From Hygrocybe punicea (taxonomy: Eukaryota; Basidiomycota; Agaricomycetes; Agaricales; Hygrophoraceae): DNA of 64,000 nt. Where the stretch lies: contig OY744461.1 of the NCBI GenBank assembly GCA_963556145.1, positions 4,960,001-5,024,000 of the forward strand. Direction: 5' to 3'. The notes beneath the pieces were generated by a model. That model was not told where the DNA came from. It did no database searches and saw only the letters and a program-made list of their open reading frames with translations. Both the position numbers and the translations under genes were made by a program. Numbering within the stretch: position 1 is the stretch's first letter; every line of letters begins with the position of its first letter. Below are positions 45,812-56,566 of this stretch, one piece after another.

Positions 45812-48800
45812 ATGGAAAACAATCCCCTCACAGCTAGGATCTGTTCAAAATCTAAATGTAAAAATCCTCTTCCCCCCGACAATCCCAATGGCAAAAACTT
45901 TAAGACATGCCATCGATGCCGTACCCGGGATTTGATTACACTTCGTGAAAAGAGGAAGAGAGATGGTCAAGACCCACCTCCGCAACCTCCCCCTGCTATC
46001 CGAACCAACAGATATCAAGCTGAAGAACTTGAGAGTGATTCAGAGTCTGAACAGGTAAGCAAACTTGTCAAATGTCAGTAAAAACCAACCAATTAAGATC
46101 GGAAAGTCATCGGCCTATGTCACATACAAAGATAGTCAGGCCTTGTTTGATTCACTCCGGAATCAGAGTAAACGAGAGAAAGACATTGATTTCTGTGGAA
46201 ATTACACCCTCTCTGATGATCCATTAGCCACTGACAAGGAGCGCGTGCAGATGACAACAAGTGAGATATGGAAAGTAACAGGGTACAGGTTTACGTACGT
46301 GCTTCCTCGGTGGTGCCATTTGATCACTGATACTGCCCTTTCAGAGTTAGGGACAACCGTATCCGTAAATTTGGTTATAAGACACGGCTTTGGTGTTCCC
46401 AGGATCAGGCTCACAAGCAGAAGGCCCAGCCGAGTCAAGACCCCAATGTAAAGCACCGTGACACATTGGGAATGACCAGATATATGTGCCACAGCTGCCT
46501 ATGGGTTTCCTGTAGGGCAATTTCAGGCGGCAAAAAGCTGATTTCAGTCCGTTTGCAGCATCATGATAATCATAAACCTTATTATGATGTTGCAATGCCT
46601 GCAGGTGCAGCTGAAATAATCCGCTCAAGCATTGAATGGAGCACACCAGTCTCGTTGGTTGCACAGATCCGAGATCAGTATCCAACAGTGACGGCAAATC
46701 AAGTTCATTCCGCATGGACCACAATGAGTGAGGTGATATGGAAGTGGGACAAGGATCAATTACCTTCTGCAAAACTTCTCCTTGAAGAATTCAAATATGA
46801 CGTGGATGTTTTCCACGTTGAGATTTCGGAAGGAGTTCAACAGATCTGCTGGGGGATGAAAAGATTTGCTGCCCTGCTGAAGGGGAAGATCGTGGAGATC
46901 GGAATAGATGCAACTTGTAAGTATTACTCTTATAAATAATTTTGAACACTTACCCCAGTCGAAGATAATACAAATTCAAAGAATCTTGAACTGTACAGCG
47001 TTCTGGTGGAATATGACAATTCAGGGTTCCCTTTATCATATTGCCTGTTATCCACAGCATCCGCTATACCCATTGGAAAGCGAACGAAGGCACTCACTGC
47101 TTGGGCACAATGCCTCTGGGATACATATGGGGTTAAACCGGCTTTTGCCCATGTAGACAAAGACATGGCTGAAATCGGGATGCTGCAGCAAGTTTGGAAC
47201 CCAAAGATCCAACTATGCTGGTGGCATTTACGAAAGGCAACCCGAGAACGACTTGGCAAAAGCAAACTTACCACAACGCCATACAATGTGCAGCGGGCTG
47301 TTGACGAATTTCGATTCATTGATCCCAAATTCGCACCCACTGGTACTGCTGATCCCAATGAGTACGAGGGCGGTGCAGTTGATCTACTGGGGATAGTGGA
47401 CCAGCCTCACCATGAGAGCCCACACACAATCTCTATTCGCATCAGCATTCCACCAACACTTCAAAAGCCAAACACATCAGTCTTAGCTGATCGACTCAAT
47501 ATACAAGCAAACGGCACTATGGTTCCAAACCCGCTCCAGCCAGCAGAGGGCAAATTGACTATCAAGATACCGCCAAAGGCCAGCAATCCTACAGGCAACA
47601 CCACTACAAACTCATCATCTCTGACGTGTCTGGGAGATGACAATCACCGTACCTTCTGTGCTCTCGAGTATAGGGAAGCAATCATAAATATGATGGAACA
47701 ACACTTTTGTGCGCATCCGCTCATTCCGGGATACTCCCATCCTAGTCCACAAGGCATTCGGGAGTGGGCTGTAAAGCAGATGTATGAATTTTGTGTCAAA
47801 CACGACCTCCGTGAGGCCTGGGCTTACCTTTGGGAAAATTGGTACCGACTGGACCGATGGAAGCTCTGGGCCTGTGCAGTGTACACAGAAATACCACGGC
47901 TTAAAACAACAATGATCTTGGAAAGCCAGTAAGTACTTGCTAAGTTTTCAGATTGACATATAACTTACCTTCGCAAACACTATAAAGCTGGCGTCGCATT
48001 AAGCGTGATTTCCTCCATCACTTCCATAAGCCCCGACTGGATCTTCTCGTTTGGATTCTTGTCAAGCGGCTTGCGCCAAACTATTACAGAAAACTGGATG
48101 TCATGCTAAATGACATTGGACGTTATCGTGAACTCCCCTCGTGGAGAAAATCATTCAAACACGACTGGATGAAGAGCACTAACATGCCAATTACCAAACC
48201 CCTCAACCCTAAATACCAACCAGATCCTCTGCGCTGGGTCTGCACTTGTCCTAGCTTCAGCAAAAGTAGATTCTTGATCTGCAAGCACCTCACACAAGCT
48301 GTCCAACCCGTTCCGCCTCTTTTTTTCCTAGAGGTCACTCGAAATCGAACAACACCATTCTGGGCACACAATGCCCTGAAACCGCTGGACCAAGAACCTC
48401 CCAGAGGAGAGGATAACAGCAATGTTGACCCAGAAGCTGGAGGACACGACGAGGCTGAAGACACAAGTAGATTGGATGAAGACGATGAAGAGGGCTCAGA
48501 TGACGACAACAATGCTGTTGATCAGGAATTGGTTGACATGGAGGCTGGAATAGAGACTGGCAACCGACAGACTTACTCCGAACGCCTCACCAGGCATATC
48601 CAGCTGCTCCGAGACTTCTGTGATGGGTTGGAATACCAACTTCAATTCAACGACCCCCGAATGGGTGACATTGTGGAATGTGATGGTGCCAGAATGTTGC
48701 GCCTGGCGAAAAACTGTTTGAGCCGCGAACGTCGACTGAATTCAACGCGGGGGGACGCACCAACGACATGGGAGAAGGGAATGATGAATGCCCTTTATTA

Positions 48801-48834
48801 TCGTTCACGGCCGCGACCGGTTGACTCCAGCTGA
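45812..48834 (+). CDS. MULE transposase with SWIM zinc finger
   Basis: Starts at ATG 45812. The N-terminus has CSKSKCKNPLPP and CHRCRTRD, a Cys-rich module. Exons (about 45812-46054, 46098-46290, 46340-46921, 46970-47931, 47988-48834) join in frame through short introns. The MULE core shows RDNRIRKFGYKTRLWCSQDQ, the catalytic Asp in GIDATYNTNSKNLELY, LSYCLLSTASAIPIGKRTKA, the second Asp in FAHVDKDMAEIGMLQ, and QLCWWHLRKATRERL. A C-terminal SWIM finger is CTCPSFSKSRFLICKHL. An acidic linker and a C-terminal block follow. I saw no premature stop. It should recognise the flanking inverted repeats and carry out cut-and-paste transposition in the nucleus. Confidence 0.88.
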
Positions 48835-49028
48835 GCAATCAACAAAGATCGGAACAACACGTGTACGTACCTGATGCTTCTTTTATGTAATTCCTCTGCG
48901 TTGTGAAGTGTAGCATCCCATCTTCAAAGTTCTCAAGTGCACTAATAGTATTGGTGGTTTCAAGTTGAAGGCCGGCTTATAGACTACAATAGCCACCTCT
49001 TCATAGAAGTCTTTATCTGTATCTAATC

Positions 49029-49091
49029 ATCTTATCATTTATCTAGATTGTTTGGTTGTTTATTTGTTTGTCGGAGGGGGTGGGGGTGAGC
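49029..49091 (-). repeat. MULE right inverted repeat (conserved core)
   Basis: 63 bp, inverse of 45645-45707. Confidence 0.9.
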
Positions 49092-49821
49092 AAGGGTAGC
49101 TGCAAAATGTCACTCAAATTACGCGCAGGGGAAGTGAGTTGTGCGGGATATCGGGTGACGACCATGACCGAAATGTGGCAACGAAAGTGAGTTGTGGGAT
49201 GGGATGGGCGTAGATGAAGATCGAAATTGTCAGTCCAATTGATGTCACTGCAAGTAGGGGCAGGGAAAGTGAGTTGTGGGGCGGGATGTCTTACATTAGT
49301 GAGCACGATCCGTGACGATATAAAAAGAGCGTTTTCATGAGAGGGTGACGAAAGACGTCATGGCGAGGAACGTTGTCTGCGTGGAAGCGCAAAATCGAGG
49401 TGCTGCCCACATACATGTGTTGACAATCGTCGGAACTGGATTGAGGGCAGAGGGACGGAGTAAAGTGATGGTACGTTCACAGCCATTTTCCGGGAACGGG
49501 GGGCATTTATATTAAGCAACTGTGCATAATACAGTACAGTGGAACGGTGCAACGCACTGAAAGGCAGGATGAGAGCTTTGAACATAGTGAGCGCCGGGAG
49601 AGGAAGGTTGATGAGAGACGATATTGAGAGACGGTGGGCATCAGAAATGGTGGGCAGCTCGTATGCGCAGGATGAAAATGAAAATGGTGAAAAGGATTAG
49701 TAAAAAGGGAGTGAAGACTTCCGTGACGGACGGACAGGACGATTTTAAAAAATGGTTGATTAGAGGGTTAATCACAGGTGGGCGAGGTCTACACGTGTCC
49801 TGAAGCACACTCGACTTGGAA

Positions 49822-51615
49822 ATGACTGCGAACGACGACCTTACATTTGTACATCTGTTTCCCATAATGGAATCTGTTAGTGCCAGTGCAGCAACGATTC
49901 GGACGCTGCATCATAATCTTACAGAAATAGTTATCCAGAATGTCTCGCAACCTTCATCTCCTCGCTCAAGTGCTTTGCCTTCACCACCCGACAGCCCATC
50001 CGATTCCGTATCCTCGCTCCCATCCGTATCCTCTTCTTTTTTCCCCTCTTCTGCAGCTGCAAGTCCTCCCCACTCGCATCCCCAGTCGGATTCGAGCCAA
50101 GGTCTCATCATTCCGTCTCTCACTCTGCCATCTGCCCTGCGTCGTCCAACTCCATACGGCCAAACTCTGGGTGAAATGAGATTGCTCGTTCTTGGCAGCC
50201 AAGGCACAGGGAAGAATTTACTGCTGGGACTTCTTGTTGAAGATAACGAGGATGTTGTCGAGATCGGCACGTGGGAAGTGACAGAACATGGAGCGTTGCT
50301 GCGCGCGTCCACAGATTGGGTCGAACATCGCGATGCTCACGGCCTTGAGAAGTTTGAACCCGCGCGAAATATTGAAATCCTTGAGGTGCCCGGGTACGAG
50401 CACAGTGACGATGTGAGTCGCCGTTCTCCAATCTTGGTGACCCTGCCCCTTGTTTTCCGCAATAACTGTTGCGGTGGTCGAGCGTGTATTACAATGCTCT
50501 TGTTCGTATCGTCGGATGATATGATTATAGGGAAACAGTTGCAGGGAACAAAATTTGGCGATAAGGGCTTTTGGGGGTTAGGGATTTTGCGAGCGAGCGA
50601 CCGCGTTAAACGGTTACATTCCCCCACAGCACAGAGAACACAATCGTGTATCTCAGAGTTCCAGAGTTCCTTTTCCAGAGTTCTCCAGCTGTGCACTATG
50701 GATTCACTGACGAACTCAACGTCTCAGGCGCGAGAACTGGTTGAATCTCTAATCACCCTCATACAGGCCCCATTTCATGCCGTTGCGGAAGTTCTCGACT
50801 CGAGGCGACAGCCTTCAGCCATCTTAGCAAATTTGGTGTCCGCTCCTTCCACGCCCTTTTATACCGCTCTTATCTTTATTTTACCTGCAGGTGAGTAACT
50901 AAATGTACTGGTGGTTTCCGCTCCATCTCCCTTCACAAATTATTATCCCGAAAATTAACCAACACCCGTGTCCTTAGCCCTGTCGTCGCTGGAACAGCTA
51001 ATTATTGATAGTCTGGGGCCCCAAATTCCCATTATTGCACTTCCTCGTCCATCCACACGTCTCCCGTCCGCAATTTACTGTAAGCTGGCCTCTTTCCGTC
51101 CAACATCTACAATATCTCTTCGCACTGGCCTGTTTCGTTCGCCCGAAACACTCTCAGCTCTCCGTTACGAAGCTTCCGACAGGTTCCTCCGCTGGCGCGA
51201 GGTCGAACGCGTCGTCGCCGAGATTCGGTCAGCGCGTTCCGAACAGCAGGACCTCTGTGCGAAAAAGGACGTAGACAGTGGGTTGTTGAAGTGGAGTAAA
51301 GCGATCTGGGAAGCGGAGTGGGATGCCAACTTGTCGAAGGAGGTTGCGCGACGGCTGCGGGAAGATACGGTCACAGGACGAGACGGACCATTTGGCCGTC
51401 CCCACCCTGGATCGGTAGGCAGCACATCGTACGATCCGTTGCATCTTCCCTCCCTTTTTGTGTTCTCGATGTCGTTATTGGGACCCCTGTCCGGTTGTAT
51501 CGTGAGATCGATTGAGAGTTTTGTGGAGAAGGTGAAGATGAACGATTATCATATTGGGTTGGCTTTGGTGGGAGGGTTTTGTGCTGGCATCGGTATTGGG
51601 ATATTTATGAGGTGA
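49822..51615 (+). CDS. P-loop GTPase-like protein with C-terminal hydrophobic tail (likely host gene)
   Basis: Starts at ATG 49822 (MTANDDLTFVHLFPIMESVS), followed by a Ser/Pro-rich region. A P-loop follows, MRLLVLGSQGTGKNLLLG (GxxxxGK then Asn instead of Ser/Thr), and EILEVPGYEHSDD. After a long intron (about 50413-50629) come LANLVSAPSTPFYTALIFIL and, past an intron at 50891-50977, IIDSLGPQIPIIALPRP, LRYEASDRFLRWREVERVVA and a C-terminal Gly-rich hydrophobic segment (GLALVGGFCAGIGIGIFMR) that could anchor it in a membrane. I know such proteins as conserved single-copy basidiomycete genes related to septin-like GTPases, but cannot name this one. It lies between the MULE and the KDZ element and has no stop. 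Confidence 0.7.
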
Positions 51616-52004
51616 AACGTGGCGAAAGTTGGAGATGTCATTGCTGAATTTTTTGCCTGAAGCTGGTTGTTCCCTGGCTCATCTGTAATGTTACCGTCGG
51701 TCACTACCACATCATCGGCAGTATCAGATTGCTCATTGTCTATTTTCCTGGAAGGCTGAGTCACACTTGACAAGCTTGACAGCCTGACGAGTCTGAGCTC
51801 GTCTTCAGCGCCTTTACCAGGGAGTTCGACATCACGACCGGGCTGTCTCCTAACGATACTGATGAGAAACTAGCGGACCAATTACGGTCCCAGTTGGGGA
51901 CGGATACAACTGAAGCGGCGGCGACAAATTTCGGGCAGAGCGCTTGCGAGTATCGAAGGGAGTAGAAGTAAGTAAGTGGAAGTGACAGTGAGTGGAAGTG
52001 GACA

Positions 52005-52274
52005 CCTTATTGTAAGAAGTGCCGAGTTAGAATGAAAAAGTAGCTATTCCGCGTCACCCACTAAATATCCTTAAATCCCTCTGGGACTTCGCAGTTTTTG
52101 AGCAGTCTGAGCGCCCTATGTCGGTCTGATGGCTGTCACCTATGTTCGGCAACTACCGTCACAACTCCGCCGTCGATCAAACCTTCGTGCTCACTGTGCA
52201 CAACGACGAGCTCAATAACTTGCTCACGACGCCTTAGAAAATTCCGAAAAAATATAGAAAAAATGCGCATAAAA
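52005..52274 (+). repeat. KDZ left terminal inverted repeat, ~270 bp
   Basis: Contains cccactaaatatccttaaat and tgctcactgtgcacaac. It ends in the gcgcataaaa shared with the right arm. Confidence 0.88.
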
Positions 52275-52305
52275 GAACGCTGCTTATAACATCAAAATCA
52301 AGTAA

Positions 52306-54602
52306 TTAATCATCATCCTGGTCATGCGATAGCACGAACTCTGCACTTCTGAAAGCAGGTGGAAGGGTCCTCTCAACTCGTCGCTGTTTCTCCCTTGCCC
52401 TCAACGATGCCTCGCTTCCTTTTCGCATCCTCGTTGGTTCACTATCCCTGAAAGTGTTGTCATCACTATTGCTGTCAGTATCAGGCCTGTCGTTCTGGGC
52501 CCTGGATGATGATGCTGTGAGTGTGCGCTTCCGAGGCCTCTTAGTCCCAAGGTCGGAACAGACTGCCTGTTGCCTTCCTCCCCTGCCCCGCATCTTTTCA
52601 GCCCATGCGGCCTTGTCTTCCCTTGACATCTTCACCCATTTGCAAGCTCCACACCGTAACTTATCCCTGATTATTTGAAGGTCAGCAATGTTTCCTATCC
52701 CCGAGGGGTTTCGTATCTCTCCAGGAAAGCCAACAAGGTCGACACCATATAGCAGCTTGATGGTAATGTCGTAGTTTTCGTACTGCATCTTCTTGCACTT
52801 GTTATTGGTGATGTACCCTGAATAAAACTCTGACAGAACGTAACCCCAATGAAGTCACTAGTACTTACTCAAACCAAATGCTATGAGCTCGGATATTTCA
52901 GCGCGAAGAGTAGCGTGCGTGTCCATAGGGCCCACATCTATTCGGACATGACTAGTCAGTTGACTACTGGCGGACTTACAAAAGGTAAGTGTGCACTTGC
53001 AAACACAGTCACTGCCCAACTATCAAATAGTCGTACAACATCCTCTGCATCGCGTAGCATCACGTCTTTGAAGAACCGCTCAGGTTGACCACCAGATTGA
53101 ACCAGGGTGGGTGTCATGGAGGAGTCAACATCCGACCTACAAAACAAGGCGATGGATACAGTACCAGTGCGAGTGTGGAGGGCCAGTAACTTGGTGGGTT
53201 GTTAGCCTCACATCTTCTCTCATACATGTTTTGCCTACCTCTTGGGCAATCCGCCTGATTGTAGCAGCAACGTCACCCGCTGCTGCTCGGTTTGAAGCTC
53301 GAACCCCTAGATCCTTTTGACCACGAAACTTCCTTAGATTCTTAATCAATTCCGCCTCCTCCTCCTTGGTGAGATTCTGGTATTTTGGGTCATCATCCAT
53401 CATTGCCCGAACATCCACCATCTTCAATTTCTCCCCACTAGCACGCTCTTCAAGGAAGAATGATCAGTTTCACGGGATGGATGGTGAGTTATTGTTGACG
53501 TACCTCTATTAATTGCCTGTGCCTTGTCGTGAATCTTTGCATTTTGGAGATTAGGTTCCTGTGTCTGACGGTAGTGGGTGGCATTAACTAATGCTTCCCG
53601 TACGCATGCTTCTGTTTTGCTATGGTCTTGTGCTAACCTTGCAATTTGCTTTTCAATCTGTGCGGCCGCTTCACTGATGGCAGTGTTAAAGGCAATATGA
53701 GTCTCCTTATTGGCTTTTCATTTGGCTTCTTTGACAACGTTGCTACCCCTTTTCTGGGCGTGTTGTCGGGATGGGATGACATCTAAGTCTGGGTCCCGAA
53801 TTGCACATCCTTGGCTGGGATGCGACAGAGAAGTAAGAGATTCATGGTTTTCTTTGTCTGCAGACCGAGCATCTACTGAAGCTGGAATTGACAGCTCGGG
53901 TGGAGGTGGTTGGATGGTTTGGCAGTGCTGGGGGTTGAGAGGACTGAAGGGTGTCCGTAGCTGAGGGTCAATCACATCATTGGAGAAAGCAGGTGAGATA
54001 GTTGGTGGCGGCATCGACAATGGCAGCAAAGTCGGGCAGTGCTGGAGGTTGGGAGGGCTGCAGATTGTCCATAGCTGAGGGTCAATCACGTCATCGGTGA
54101 AAGCAGGCGAGATACTTGGCGGCGGCATCAACAATAGCAGCAGAGTTGTGCCCTGTCCATAGAGTGAGTGGAATAAATCCACCCCATTGTCACCACCCAG
54201 GTAAGTCGCATTTTCATTCAATGTAATAGTCGGCGGTGACATCAACGATGACTGCAGAGTTGCACCTTGTCCGTAGAGTGGGGGAGGGAATAATTCCACC
54301 CTACTGCCACCCAGGCCAGTCACATTATCATTCATCAACAGCGGCAGAAGAGGCGCATCCTGGAGCGGAGGAGGGAATAATTCCATCCCACCCAGGTACA
54401 TCGCATTTTCAGTCAAAGCAATAGTCTGCGGTGGCATCAAAGGTGGCATAGACGTGCCTTGTCCATGGCTGGTTGCATTTTCACCAGAAGTAGGTGGGAC
54501 AGTCCTCGGAGCCAGACCCCACCCTTGGCATCTAGACCTTGGCATGGGAGATGCCCCAGTGAAGTTGGCAGCTGTGATATTCAAGAAAGTCGCAGGTGAC
54601 AT
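52306..54602 (-). pseudogene. KDZ-linked hypothetical gene (RASN-motif family), one nonsense codon
   Basis: A first exon from ATG 54602 encodes a Pro/Leu-rich region of four or five degenerate repeats (units like LGGxxxELFPPPL). Later exons carry ALVNATHYRQTQEPNLQNAK, NLTKEEEAELIKNLRKFRGQ, GVRASNRAAAGDVAATIRRI, LHTRTGTVSIALFCRSDVDS, FFKDVMLRDAEDVVRLFDSW and finally VDLVGFPGEIRNPSGIGN, KLRCGACKWVKMSREDKAAW and an Arg/Lys/Ser-rich tail ending at 52306. I recognise this as a common agaricomycete family often beside transposases; its function is unknown. TGA at 53718-53720 interrupts the frame between the repeat region and the conserved core. The remaining exons look open. Transcription would be divergent from the other two genes of the element. 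Confidence 0.6.
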
Positions 54603-54749
54603 TGTCGAATTGTTATAGGTGAATTTTTTGTGTGGATCAACATAAAATTTTCATTTCTCGAGTAGTTGTCTGTTGCGTGATCTCAATATTATGAACATCA
54701 CACCCTGGAAAGGCTGTTTGGTTCCGCCGTCTCTCACCTTCACCTTCAC

Positions 54750-55918
54750 CATGCATAATAACAGTAAGTCCCACTTTTTTTTGTTGACACTCGTTCACCT
54801 CTCATGTCAGGTCCAAACCAAAGCCCACAGCGACAGCAGTGTTAGTGGACATTTTGTTATAACACACCTTAGCACACCTTTACTAACATTGAGGCCTAGC
54901 AACTGCTCTAACTGAATCTGACGATGAATTTCCTCCAGCGGTCTTTGGTTTCTCCACTCAAGAGCTAGCAGCGGCTGATGGTGTGGTCCAGTCGATTCTT
55001 GATCTTGCCTGCAACCCGTTAATGCAGGCAGCAACTCGGTCAAGGGCCCAAAGCAAGGGACCAGAAGCACCAAGCACTCCTATCCCGCCGAAGCACTCCC
55101 AGGTTGAAGAAACCCCTCCCTCCCCTGCTCCCCCTTTTCTAGCCCATTCCTCGACTGTCATGTATAAGACTAGCCCTCTTGTTTCTACCAAGCCCAAAAA
55201 GCGTGGTCGCGTCTGGAAATACTATGTCATTTTCTCACTTCCTGTCTCTCGTGGCAATGGACAACTTAACGGTGCAGGTATCTATCTGGAATGGTGAGCA
55301 ATGGTTTACCACTATTATACCCACAGTCACACACTCTATCACAGGGTGAAAGTTTGCAACATTGTTGGTGGTGTTAAGGATGCAGCTTATAAAGGATACA
55401 ACGCGTTCAACCAGGCAATTGCAGCCTGGAATTTCACCGTCCAGAACGCTACCTTTTGTGTCCCACCTTGACAACGCCTTCCTCAGGCAGACATGGCCTC
55501 TGTGCCATTGTCCAGTCACCCGTTACCTTGGGCCTTGGTTTCCAGTGGTCGCGTTCCGTATCCCAACCCCTTTGTGCTCGTTGCGACCCCTCAGCCCCTC
55601 ATGTTTGCTCAGGTACCACCCACTTCACCATCCACTTCCAGGGGACTACAAGCGACTGGTCAAGCTGTCTACTATGTAGTAGTCAAAGGAGTTTTTCCTG
55701 GGGTCTATAGCAACATGTAGGCCATTTCCTTATTCTCTGCGTCATTTTAGCACTCAGTTGCATGTAGCTATCGGGCATCCAAAGCTGCTGGCATGGATCT
55801 ACTGACAAGCAAGGGCAATCACAATGTTGTTGTTGAAGTTTTCAATGTTCAGGCACAAGCGGAGGCCCTTTTCCAGAAAGTGAGGGCAGATGGACTTGTG
55901 GAAGAGATAGATGATTAG
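54750..55918 (+). CDS. gene with RNase H1 N-terminal / viroplasmin-like domains
   Basis: Clear coding exons are about 54897-55293, 55345-55444, 55493-55682 and 55750-55918 (TAG 55916-55918). The first conserved block, KYYVIFSLPVS...GIYLEW then AAYKGYNAFNQAIAAWNF, has the layout of the small caulimovirus-viroplasmin/RNase H1 N-terminal fold, which binds RNA-DNA hybrids or dsRNA in known members. A second partial copy, AVYYVVVKGVFPG then a C-terminal helix AQAEALFQKVRADGLVEEID, follows. A Ser/Pro-rich linker precedes them. No RNase H catalytic domain is seen. The 5' exons and exact start are not fixed; 54750 is a guess at the first in-frame ATG region. Confidence 0.55.
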
Positions 55919-56566
55919 GGTAGTGTTCCGTAGTGGTAGCGTTCCATTCTCATATTGCAAAACTGTGTGTAGCCAGCATTGGCTTTCTCTACCCTTGGCG
56001 TGTGACGAGTCAGATTATGAGCAATAAGAGAGAAGAGAACACGCAGTAGAGTGATTTAATAGCTAGGTTAGATTTGTGAAGGAATGTGTCTACTATGAGC
56101 TGTACAAGATAAACTACTGTATATGCCTAGCAATAAGAAAGGAGCCAAAATGACTATGTACATGTGGTCGCTAGAGAAGAATCATATGGTCCACGATGAT
56201 AACTTGATCAAGGCGCAAGTACCCACTAGTACCAGAATTTGTAATATTCTATACCACACAGCCCGTGAATTTGTCGCCTCGCTGAGATCATGTTGAGATT
56301 TTATTTGATGATACTTGATGGTAAAAGATTTTTTCCGGAGTAGATTTACCATTATATATAACTTGAAGCGTAGTATGTGTGATGCTTGACTCTGTAAGGT
56401 CACAGTACAATGTGATATTAGAGTAGCTGTTGATACATGAAGTAGATACCAGTCATGCAGTCCATATGATAATGGGAAACCAATGAGCTCTGGGCAAGAA
56501 CTTGAATCGTCAGTGGTCACTTTGTGACTGAATGTGTCAACACGTGCACTTCTGTTGACTGCAACG

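Larger units (their letters stand above)
45634..49103 (+). mobile_element. MULE (Mutator-like) transposon
   Basis: A 63-bp inverted pair, 45645-45707 and 49029-49091, differs at one position (ctcaccccta versus ctcaccccca, through caaataaacaaccaaacaat). It extends outward imperfectly by about 10 bp. Outside these arms, related gtgagttgt/gtcactc(c/g)aatta motifs occur on both sides, so the true termini may lie further out. I could not identify the target duplication. The arms bracket one MULE transposase gene. Confidence 0.8.

Noticed and set aside
54750..54896. 5' exons of the viroplasmin-domain gene
   Set aside because: Candidate splice sites exist but I could not join them in phase, so only the later exons are claimed firmly.
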